24,147 nt of DNA from assembly GCA_023264315.1 (NCBI GenBank), contig JALQST010000007.1:1-24147 (forward strand), written 5' to 3'. Made by a program: the position numbers and the translations under genes. The first letter of the stretch is position 1. Every line of letters begins with the position of its first letter. The DNA comes from Nodosilinea sp. BSH.14 (GTDB lineage: Bacteria; Cyanobacteriota; Cyanobacteriia; Phormidesmidales; Phormidesmidaceae). This document shows positions 15,640 through 22,260 of this stretch, piece after piece. Below the pieces are notes generated by a model. That model made no database searches and was not told the origin of the DNA. It was given only the letters and a program-made list of their open reading frames with translations.

Positions 15640-16248
15640 CTACTGCCAGGCGTAGATGAGGATAAACAGCACAATCCAGATCACATCCACAAAGTGCCAG
15701 AACAGGGAGGTGGCGATCACCCCCACTTCGCCGTTGTCGTAGTTGCCGGGGATGAAGGATCGGCCCAGCATGATCGCCTGAAGGAGGACTCCGGTAAGAA
15801 CATGCAACCCGTGGAATCCGGTGAGCAGGTAGAACATGCCGCCATAGAGGCCGTCGGTGAAGCCAAAGTTGAGGCCCGACCATTCCACCGCTTGACCGTA
15901 GAGGAAGAAGCTGCCCATGGCCATGGTGAGCAGCCAAAAGGCGCGGAAGCCCCAGAGGTTTTCTTTTTTCAGGTAGCGTTCGGCGATGTAGATGACGAGG
16001 CTGCTGGACACCAGGACGATGGTGTTAATCAGCGGCTCGCGCACCTCTAACCCTTCTACACCGGGGGGAAGCCAGTCGAGGGCGGTAGTCTTGTAGACGG
16101 CATAGCCCACAAAGAAACTGAGGAAAATCACGCTTTCCGACAACAGAAAGATGATGAACCCGACCAGGCGGTGCTCTCCCTCTTCGTGGTGGGCGTGGCT
16201 GGCTTCAGCGGCAGTGTTCACCGTGGAATCGAGGTTGATGGAACTCAT
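15640..16248 (-). CDS. ctaE: Heme-copper oxidase subunit III
   Basis: Subunit III of the aa3-type/alternative oxidase, 202 residues, with five membrane spans, as in the short bacterial subunit III that lacks the first two helices. Family segments: EHRLVGFIIFLLSESVIFLS, GFHGLHVLTGVLLQ and SLFWHFVDVIWIVLFILIY. The start ATG 16248 abuts the coxA stop with no spacer (TAAATG), so translation is coupled. It is the last gene of the operon; no clear terminator is visible in the 47 bases before the convergent GTPase stop. Confidence 0.96.
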   Translation of the reverse strand: MSSINLDSTVNTAAEASHAHHEEGEHRLVGFIIFLLSESVIFLSFFVGYAVYKTTALDWLPPGVEGLEVREPLINTIVLVSSSLVIYIAERYLKKENLWGFRAFWLLTMAMGSFFLYGQAVEWSGLNFGFTDGLYGGMFYLLTGFHGLHVLTGVLLQAIMLGRSFIPGNYDNGEVGVIATSLFWHFVDVIWIVLFILIYAWQ

Positions 16249-17940
16249 TTAGGCCACCTCCGTAGACGCGAGTTGCTGCAAGGCCGCCTGTTGGGCGGTG
16301 AGGGGTTCGTTTTTGCCGTAGCCATAGGGTTCGGCGATAATGGTGGGGATTTCGTCGAAATTTTCGTGGGGGGGTGGCGAGGCCACCAGCCACTCTAGGC
16401 CGATGGCGCGCCAGGGGTTGGCGGGGGCTTTGTCGCCCTGCACCCAGGCGCTAATCATGTTGAGCAAAAAGGGCAGGGTAGACACCCCCAGCAAAAATCC
16501 GCCCAGGCTGGCCAACACGTTCCAAAAGGCAAACTCTGGATCGTAGGAGGCGACGCGACGGGGCATCCCCATCAGACCAGCGGGGTGCATGGGCAGAAAA
16601 TTGAGGTTCACACCAATAAACGTCAGCACAAAGTGCAGTTTGCCCAAGCCTTCGTAATACATCCGCCCCGTCATTTTGGGGAACCAGTGGTAGATGGCGG
16701 CGTAGATGCCCATCACCGCTGCGCCGTAGATCACGTAGTGGAAGTGACCCACCACAAAGTAGGTGTTGTTGACGTGGATATCGAAGGGAACCGAGGCCAG
16801 CATAATCCCGGTAATGCCTGCGAACAGGAAGTTGTCCAAGCCGCCCAGGGCAAAGAGCATGGGCGTGGTGAGCTTGATTTTACCGCCCCAAATGGTGGCG
16901 ACCCAAGCGAAGATCTTTACCCCCGTGGGCACCGAGATCAGCATGGTGCTGGCCATAAACAGCATCCGCATCCAGCCCGGTGTGCCGCTGGCAAACATGT
17001 GGTGTACCCAAACAATCGCGCTCAGCCCCGTAATCACAAAGCTCGATATCGCCACAAAGTGGTAGCCAAACAGCGGCTTGCGGGCATAGACCGGGAACAG
17101 CTCCGAGAACACCCCAAACACGGGCAGAATAATCACATACACCGCCGGGTGGGAGTAGAACCAGAAAAAGTGCTGATAGAGCACCGGGTCGCCGCCAGTT
17201 TCGGGATTAAAAAAGCTGGTGCCCACCGTGAGGTCAAACAGCAGCATCACCGCCCCCGCCGTTAGGGCTGGCAGACCGAAAAGCTGAATGGTTTGCGCCG
17301 CCGCCACCGTCCAGCAAAACACGGGCATTTTGAAGAAGGTCATCCCCGGTGCCCGCATCCGAATGATGGTGGTGACGATGTTCACCGCCCCTAGAATGCT
17401 GGAAATCCCGGACAGGGCCACCGCCAAAATCCACAAAAATTGGCCGTTGATTAGGTTGCCCGTCGGATTCTGAAGACTCACCGGAGGATAGGCCCACCAG
17501 CCTGACTGGGACGGCCCACCGGGCACCAAAAAGCTGGCCATCAAAATCACCCCAAACAGGGGCACCATCCAAAAGGCCACTGCATTCAGCCGGGGGAAGG
17601 CCATGTCCCGCGCCCCAATTTGCAGGGGCACCAGGTAGTTGGCCAAGCCATTCAGCACCGGAAACGTCCACATGAACAGCATGATGGTGCCGTGCATGGT
17701 GAACAGGGCGTTGTAGACGGTACGATCCACCAGGTCGGCTTCGGGGGTGATCAACTCGCCGCGAATCACCATCGCCAGAAAGCCGCCAATCAGGAAAAAC
17801 ACAAAGGCGGTGACGATGTACTGAATGCCAATCACCTTGTGGTCGGTGCTGAAGGTGAAAAAGCGCCACCAGTTCTCCGGCTCACCGGGGCTGGGTTCCT
17901 GGCGATTCGGGGCAAGGGCGTCTATGGAGAGGTTCGTCAT
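16249..17940 (-). CDS. ctaD: Heme-copper oxidase subunit I (A2-like subfamily)
   Basis: Catalytic subunit of the terminal oxidase, 563 residues, twelve membrane helices. Heme and copper ligands are all present: His83 (MHGTIM, low-spin heme), His264 and Tyr268 (FYSHPAVY, CuB and the cross-linked Tyr), His313-His314 (VHHMF, CuB), His399 and His401 (GHFHYV, hemes). The proton-channel Glu of the common HPEVY motif is Ala here, while the helix carries the YSHP variant typical of the A2 subfamily. Proton pumping therefore uses the alternative arrangement, if it occurs. It abuts coxC and follows coxB by 52 bases. Coupling to a CuA-less subunit II makes it part of an alternative (quinol-type) oxidase. 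Confidence 0.97.
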   Translation of the reverse strand: MTNLSIDALAPNRQEPSPGEPENWWRFFTFSTDHKVIGIQYIVTAFVFFLIGGFLAMVIRGELITPEADLVDRTVYNALFTMHGTIMLFMWTFPVLNGLANYLVPLQIGARDMAFPRLNAVAFWMVPLFGVILMASFLVPGGPSQSGWWAYPPVSLQNPTGNLINGQFLWILAVALSGISSILGAVNIVTTIIRMRAPGMTFFKMPVFCWTVAAAQTIQLFGLPALTAGAVMLLFDLTVGTSFFNPETGGDPVLYQHFFWFYSHPAVYVIILPVFGVFSELFPVYARKPLFGYHFVAISSFVITGLSAIVWVHHMFASGTPGWMRMLFMASTMLISVPTGVKIFAWVATIWGGKIKLTTPMLFALGGLDNFLFAGITGIMLASVPFDIHVNNTYFVVGHFHYVIYGAAVMGIYAAIYHWFPKMTGRMYYEGLGKLHFVLTFIGVNLNFLPMHPAGLMGMPRRVASYDPEFAFWNVLASLGGFLLGVSTLPFLLNMISAWVQGDKAPANPWRAIGLEWLVASPPPHENFDEIPTIIAEPYGYGKNEPLTAQQAALQQLASTEVA

Positions 17941-17992
17941 TTATAGATGTCCTTAGGTCTGATGTCTTGCGGTTGATCTCTTCCCTTTCACC

Positions 17993-18889
17993 CTAAGATC
18001 CCACATAGTTCACTAGGGGCGCGGGGGCGGGGAGAACGGTCTTCCATCCGGGGCGGTTTTCGCGGTTTTCTACCTTCACCTGGTACTCGTCGTAGGAGGG
18101 GTTGAGACCGGGCTGGGGCGGGTTGGCGGCGGCTTCCTTTAGCCAGCGCTGGTAGGCTTCGGGGGATTCCACCACCACGTTGGCCTGCATAGCGGCGAAG
18201 TAGGTGCCGCTGTACTGCGAGTCGCGCAGGCGATAGGTGCCCTCGCGGATGGGGGTGAATTCAAAATCAATCTTGCTGCCGGGGATGACGTCCTGCTTCA
18301 CCCGAAAGGCGGGCACATAGAAACCGTGGAGCACATCCTCGGAGGTGAGGGCCAGTTTGGCGCGAGTGTTGTTGGGCAGGTGCATCTCGGTGCTGGTGAC
18401 GCCTGCTTCGGGATAGTAAAACTCCCATACCCACTGGCGGGCGTGGACTTCAATGGGTTCCGTTTCCGGCGATGCCTGGGTGACCAGGGGGGCGGCGATG
18501 GCCTCTCCCCTGTGCATGTGCTCCATGGGGCCGAGGATGCCCATTTCGTCGTAGATCTTGTAGCTGTAGCCTGCAATCCACACCACCAGCAGCAGGGGAA
18601 TCGCCGTCCAGACAATCTCCAGCGTCAGGTTGCCTTCAATCGGAGGGCCGTCGCTTTCGTCGTACTTGCCCGCCCGCTGAAACAGCACCGAGTACAACAG
18701 CGTTCCGGTGACGCCCAGAAAAATGAAGGTGCCCAGGGTGGTGAGAAAGCTAAACAAGTTATCCACCAGCAGGGCTTCGGCACTGGCGGGTTCCGGCATC
18801 CAGGAATAGGACAACTGCCCAACCCAAAGGCTGATGGGGGTGAAGATTCCAGCCACAGCGGCGAGTTTGAGAATCAGGCGAAAGTTCAT
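17993..18889 (-). CDS. ctaC: Oxidase subunit II without CuA site (alternative respiratory terminal oxidase)
   Basis: Subunit II with a lipoprotein-free N-terminal TM (LKLAAVAGIFTPISLWVG) and the usual two-TM hairpin (LTTLGTFIFLGVTGTLLY and IVWTAIPLLLVVWIAGY), then the periplasmic/lumenal cupredoxin domain. In cytochrome c oxidases the CuA loop reads C-x3-C-x3-H-x2-M. Here the same positions are Asp223, Ser227, Phe231 and Met234; only the first ligand His188 (DVLHGFYVP) and the Met remain. The protein cannot hold a CuA centre. This is the known signature of cyanobacterial alternative oxidases (ARTO, ctaII/cox2-type), thought to use plastoquinol. ATG 18889 is chosen; a TTG at 18907 would add six residues. 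298 residues. Confidence 0.95.
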   Translation of the reverse strand: MNFRLILKLAAVAGIFTPISLWVGQLSYSWMPEPASAEALLVDNLFSFLTTLGTFIFLGVTGTLLYSVLFQRAGKYDESDGPPIEGNLTLEIVWTAIPLLLVVWIAGYSYKIYDEMGILGPMEHMHRGEAIAAPLVTQASPETEPIEVHARQWVWEFYYPEAGVTSTEMHLPNNTRAKLALTSEDVLHGFYVPAFRVKQDVIPGSKIDFEFTPIREGTYRLRDSQYSGTYFAAMQANVVVESPEAYQRWLKEAAANPPQPGLNPSYDEYQVKVENRENRPGWKTVLPAPAPLVNYVGS

Positions 18890-18979
18890 AGAGAAGGTGA
18901 GAAGCAACAGGAGGAAGGTATAGTCGAAGAAAGCTTAGGGAAAGGGAAGCAGTGAAGGGTTTGAAATGATTCGTGGATG

Positions 18980-19046
18980 AGATCCCAGGGTTCTGAGGCC
19001 ACTCGCGAAGGATTTTGGTTGATCCCACATTAGAGCCCTGGGATCT
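18980..19046. repeat. Inverted repeat sharing arms with the ftsH terminator
   Basis: AGATCCCAGGG (18980-18990) pairs with CCCTGGGATCT (19036-19046) across 45 bases. The right arm includes the last codons of the second DUF2231 gene. The 13-base string ATCCCAGGGTTCT and the 12-base string GAGCCCTGGGAT both occur also in the terminator at 1184-1216, there separated by a short loop. No T-run follows on the minus strand, so within this operon it may be an mRNA-processing or attenuation element. Confidence 0.6.
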
Positions 19047-19659
19047 GGTGAGGAATCACATTCAAAATCGTTAAGTCTTCTCCGGCTCTGAGGAGACGAT
19101 CTGCGCTGATGTGGACACCAAATTCGGCGGCGAGTTGTGCCCCTAGGGTGCCGTGGGCAAACATCAACACAAAAATGCCCAGCCCCGCCATCAGGTACGA
19201 CCACTGTACCTGCCGCGCCCGATCTTTCCGCCACCCGTAGCGCTGGAAGCCTCGCCAAATGGCCATTCCGGTAATCAGTGCCAGCAGCAGCACGCCGCCG
19301 ACCCCGTGCCACAGCATGGTTTCCAGGCTTGCTAGCCCCCAGGCGCTGACACCATCGCTGGGGGGTTGAGCCAACAGCATTTCGTAAAAACCCGCCGCTA
19401 CCGTGGGGAAGGTAATCACCGCCGCTGCCACCATGTTGAACCAGCCCACATCATAAAAATTGGAGGAACTGGCCGGAATTGCCAAAAACTTGAACACCCG
19501 CTTCTCCAGCGGGAACAGCGCCCCCACAATATCGAAGCTGATGGAGACAATGAACAGCCCCAGCGTTAGGTGTACCAAGTTGGGATGAATGGGCACCACG
19601 TAGGGCAAGCCATTTGGCCCCAGTTGGCTGGCGATCTGGTCAATCAAATCGGGATTCAT
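19030..19659 (-). CDS. DUF2231 membrane protein (second of pair), oxidase operon
   Basis: Four-helix membrane protein of the DUF2231 type, 209 residues. The family opening IHPNLVHLTLGLFIVSISFD contains the His residues conserved in this group. Further helices follow at MVAAAVITFPTVAAGF, GVGGVLLLALITGMAIW and LMAGLGIFVLMFAHG. It is a paralogue of the upstream gene and longer at both ends. The ATG overlaps the upstream stop by one base (TAATG), so the two are made together, perhaps as a heterodimer. coxB begins 140 bases downstream. A role as accessory or redox subunit of the alternative oxidase is inference from synteny. Confidence 0.88.
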   Translation of the reverse strand: MNPDLIDQIASQLGPNGLPYVVPIHPNLVHLTLGLFIVSISFDIVGALFPLEKRVFKFLAIPASSSNFYDVGWFNMVAAAVITFPTVAAGFYEMLLAQPPSDGVSAWGLASLETMLWHGVGGVLLLALITGMAIWRGFQRYGWRKDRARQVQWSYLMAGLGIFVLMFAHGTLGAQLAAEFGVHISADRLLRAGEDLTILNVIPHQIPGL

Positions 19660-20159
19660 TACAGCACTCCGTCACGAATCGCTTCCACCACTTCCACGGT
19701 ATGGAGGCCGTAGATCCACACCAGTTTGTCGCCCAGGTAGGTCTGCACCAGCACCAGCCCGGTCAATAATCCGCCCACGCCTAAATAAGCGATAGGCAAA
19801 GATTTGGGATCATTATTCCGCAGCACGTAGCGCCAGCCCGTAATGGCGGCGATGATGCCCGACAGCCCCCAGCCCAAAATGGTATGCAGGTTGAGGGTCG
19901 ATTCCGCCGAAGACACGTAGGGCATGGCCAAACCTGCTTCAACTTGGCCGAAGATGACCGCAATGAAGATGGACACCGTGGCAAAGGCCATGTTCCACCA
20001 GCTCACCTCGTAGTAGCGGGGATTTTTGGTGATCGTGCCCACCACGTCGCACACAAAGGCAAACAGGGCCATCGCAATCACAAAGTGAACCACGATGGGG
20101 TGAATGGTGTCGGGGTAGGGCAGGTTGTGGTCGTTGAGGGGAGGCAGATACTCAAACAC
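19659..20159 (-). CDS. DUF2231 membrane protein (first of pair), oxidase operon
   Basis: Four-helix DUF2231 protein, 166 residues, first gene of the oxidase operon. Family motif IHPIVVHFVIAMALFAFVCD near residue 20, then helices at WWNMAFATVSIFIAVIFG, TILGWGLSGIIAAITGW and GVGGLLTGLVLVQTYLG. The start is GTG 20159 (MFEYLPPLN): no ATG exists between it and the upstream in-frame stop, and no ribosome site is visible. The region just 5' of the start holds two direct repeats. The paired Asp/His-rich helices could bind heme or quinone, but I only infer this. Confidence 0.87.
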   Translation of the reverse strand: MFEYLPPLNDHNLPYPDTIHPIVVHFVIAMALFAFVCDVVGTITKNPRYYEVSWWNMAFATVSIFIAVIFGQVEAGLAMPYVSSAESTLNLHTILGWGLSGIIAAITGWRYVLRNNDPKSLPIAYLGVGGLLTGLVLVQTYLGDKLVWIYGLHTVEVVEAIRDGVL

Positions 20160-20160
20160 G

Positions 20161-20190
20161 GGATGACCTGGGTAGGGGATGACCTGGGTA
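20161..20190. repeat. Tandem 14-bp direct repeat in the leader of the oxidase operon
   Basis: GGATGACCTGGGTA occurs at 20161-20174 and again at 20177-20190, a 16-base period, immediately before the GTG of the first DUF2231 gene. A near-copy in opposite orientation, ACCCAGGTCAATCC, is at 20366-20379 beyond the promoter. The arrangement fits regulator binding sites or a leader RNA element; it may also be chance duplication. Confidence 0.6.
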
Positions 20191-20252
20191 GTCAGTGAGC
20201 CGTTGTTAGGCAGCTACGGAGGCAAACTTGGCCTGAGGATAGCAAGCCGTTG

Positions 20253-20280
20253 CTTATAGGGTAAGTATCCTAGCTGTCAC
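20253..20280 (-). promoter_or_regulatory. Candidate sigma-70 promoter of the oxidase operon
   Basis: On the minus strand GTGACA (20275-20280), a 16-base spacer and TATAAG (20253-20258) each match the consensus at five of six positions. Transcription would start near 20246, giving a leader of about 87 bases that contains the tandem repeats. Confidence 0.6.
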
Positions 20281-20394
20281 CTGCCAGAAAAATCTCACCT
20301 TAGCCAGGGATTTTCCCACTGACGCTTTGGATAGGTGACGAAACTTTAAGAAATGTTAAGCCTGCACCCAGGTCAATCCTGCCGGACAGGGGCG

Positions 20395-21168
20395 TTAACC
20401 CCAAGCCGTATCACCCAGGTTTGGCGGCACATCCTGCCAGCGGCCATCCCCCACCGCCCGGATGGCTTCCTTTAAATTCACATCCCCGGTATAGATGGCG
20501 CGACCGACAATTACACCCTTCACACCCACGGGTTCCAGCGCCAACAGAGACAGCAAATCCCGCAGGGCACCCACCCCGCCGGAGGCAATCACGGGCATCG
20601 TCACCGCCTCAGCCATTGTCCGTAGGGCATCCATATTGGGGCCTTTGAGGGTGCCGTCGCGCTTAATGTCGGTGTAGATGACGGCGGCGGCTCCCCGTTG
20701 CTCCATCTGCTGCGCCAGGTCCACGGCTTCCACTTCAGAAATATCTAGCCAGCCCCGTGTGGCTACTTTGCCGTCCTTGGCATCGATGCCGACGATAATC
20801 TGTCCAGGATATTCAGCACTCAGATCGCTCACCAAATCAGGATTCTCAATCGCCGCCGTGCCCAAAATGGCGTAGCGCACCCCCAAGTCAAATAGGGCTT
20901 TGACGCGATCTCGATCCCGCAGGCCACCGCCCACCTCCACAGGCATACTCACCGCCCGCGTGATGGCCTCAATCGCCTGCCAGTTCTCTGGTTTCCCAGA
21001 CTTTGCTCCGTCCAAATCCACCAAATGCAGGCGGGTTGCACCTTGTTCCTCCCACTGCCGCGCCACCGCCACCGGGTTGTCGTCAAACACCTCCGACTGG
21101 GCATAGTCGCCCTGATACAGACGCACACAACGGCCTTCCAACAAATCAATGGCGGGGATAACTTCCAT
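20395..21168 (-). CDS. hisA: Phosphoribosylformimino-5-aminoimidazole carboxamide ribotide isomerase
   Basis: Histidine biosynthesis, the fourth-step isomerase (ProFAR to PRFAR), cytosolic TIM barrel of 257 residues, normal length. The N-terminus MEVIPAIDLLEGRCVRL gives the catalytic base Asp8. The second catalytic Asp is Asp129 in VGIDAKDG. Phosphate-binding loops are at GGGLRD and ASGGVG, with the family motif YTDIKRDGTLKGPN between them. Start ATG 21168 fixed by family alignment; no strong ribosome site. It stands alone, as his genes usually do in cyanobacteria. No distinct terminator is visible before the oxidase promoter region. Confidence 0.97.
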   Translation of the reverse strand: MEVIPAIDLLEGRCVRLYQGDYAQSEVFDDNPVAVARQWEEQGATRLHLVDLDGAKSGKPENWQAIEAITRAVSMPVEVGGGLRDRDRVKALFDLGVRYAILGTAAIENPDLVSDLSAEYPGQIIVGIDAKDGKVATRGWLDISEVEAVDLAQQMEQRGAAAVIYTDIKRDGTLKGPNMDALRTMAEAVTMPVIASGGVGALRDLLSLLALEPVGVKGVIVGRAIYTGDVNLKEAIRAVGDGRWQDVPPNLGDTAWG

Positions 21169-21227
21169 GGTTCAGGGTTTCACAAGAGCGAGCAACGGGG
21201 GCTTGGGTAGATCGTTGATGCGGGTGG

Positions 21228-21364
21228 CCCTCACCCTAAATCCCTCTCCCCGTGGGAGAGGGATTTTGAAAACTGTCTACAACTTTCCCTTAGCCATCAG
21301 AGAAAGCTTTGCAACCGATTTCCGGTTCCCCTCTCCCCCCTGGGAGAGGGGCTAGGGGTGAGGG
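21228..21364. repeat. Pair of GC-rich inverted repeats (MITE-like) at the cobN fragment end
   Basis: Left unit 21228-21250 (CCCTCACCC, then CCCTCTCCC) and right unit 21342-21364 (GGGAGAGGGG, then GGGGTGAGGG) are inverted copies matching at about 19 of 23 positions. Each is part of its own hairpin: AAATCCCTCTCCC with GGGAGAGGGATTT (13 bp, 3-nt loop, 21238-21266), and CCCCTCTCCC with GGGAGAGGGG (21328-21351). This is the widespread repeat that translates as LTPSPSPRGERG. It supplies the last residues of the truncated CobN frame. Confidence 0.8.
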
Positions 21365-21923
21365 TGTCCAGGGCAAAGGGGTATATCCCTACTTTAGGAA
21401 TCTCTTGGGGATCTGGGGGTTGATAACGAGTGGCCAAAAGCTGGTCGCATAGCCACAGCAGCCCGTGGGTGAGGTTTTCCACGCCGCCTTCGTTGAGGTA
21501 GCACCAGAGTTGGTTGGCGACGGTGAGGGGCACGGTGGAATGGCTAATCAGGTCAGGGGCGGGGCGATCATCTCCTGGTAAAACAATCAGGTGGGATCCG
21601 GTTTGGGCGGCGGTGTCTTGGACGACCTCTAATCCGTAGGGCCAGTAGGCGCGGCCACCGAGGATTCGCAGGATGATGATCTTGGCGAAATTGAGGACGG
21701 TGTCGGCATAGGTATCGATGGCCAACTGCTGCTGAAGCTGGAGCAGGTTTGCCACTCGCAACGTTGGAAAGCCCTGGGGTAGGCGTGTTTGGGCGGCGGC
21801 GAGGGTCTGAATTTCGGTATCGGCGGCGGTGAGGAAGACCCAATCGGCGGGGGATTGTTCTACAAAAATCACGCCGTCGGTGTCAGGAGTCCACCCTCCG
21901 GGGGTGGCGGCTAAGCGATGCAT
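21297..21923 (-). pseudogene. cobN: CobN N-terminal fragment, truncated at a repeat
   Basis: The first about 190 residues read as the start of cobaltochelatase subunit CobN (also annotated as BchH/ChlH-like): MHRLAATPGGWTPDTDGVIF, VEQSPADWVFLTAADTEIQT, WPYGLEVVQDTA, and the conserved linker ending in VGIYPFA. A full CobN is over 1200 residues and would continue into the VGILFYRAHYL-like domain. Here the frame passes instead into the repeat (TLTPSPSPRGERG) and stops at 21297, only 128 bases before hisA. No further CobN sequence is in the window. Either a deletion or repeat insertion cut the gene, or the rest lies elsewhere. The ATG 21923 start is intact. It is most likely a non-functional remnant. 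Confidence 0.82.
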
Positions 21924-22260
21924 AGGGCAGGGTTGAGGGCAGGACAGGCCAAAATCTGAAGGAACTCTGGTGGATGCCGGGGAGGAGGCGCGACCAAAGC
22001 TACTATAGACAATAACGATTTCTGGGCTATGCCCTGCCGTTTCCTGCCAAATTTCTGGGGAGGAGAACGCTCCTACAGCCGCCCTTGCCCCAGCAGAGAA
22101 GGGCCATCAACGATTAAGATATCTAGTTTTTTCACTGTTTTTAGCACCCGTCACCGATAGGATATTGACGTCGATTGATTCCGATAAACTCCCCTTCATA
22201 ACAGGCTAGCTTTCACGAAAACAAACCTAAAATGGGCGATTTCAGCCCCAAAGTAAGCGA
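21924..22260. other. Divergent intergenic region, cobN fragment / histidine kinase
   Basis: About 340 bases between divergent genes. I looked for a cobalamin riboswitch on the cobN side and found none of its conserved boxes. -10-like strings exist (TATAGT on the minus strand at 22002-22007, TAGGAT on the plus strand at 22158-22163), without good -35 partners. No ORF is credible. The part nearest the kinase is AT-rich, as expected of a promoter region. Confidence 0.4.

Noticed and set aside
16585..17265. 226-residue frame antisense to the oxidase subunit I gene
   Set aside because: A shadow of the high-GC codon pattern, rich in His/Gln/Arg, opposite a certain gene.
21924..22260. Cobalamin riboswitch upstream of the cobN fragment
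   Set aside because: The conserved B12 box and core elements were not found on the minus strand.
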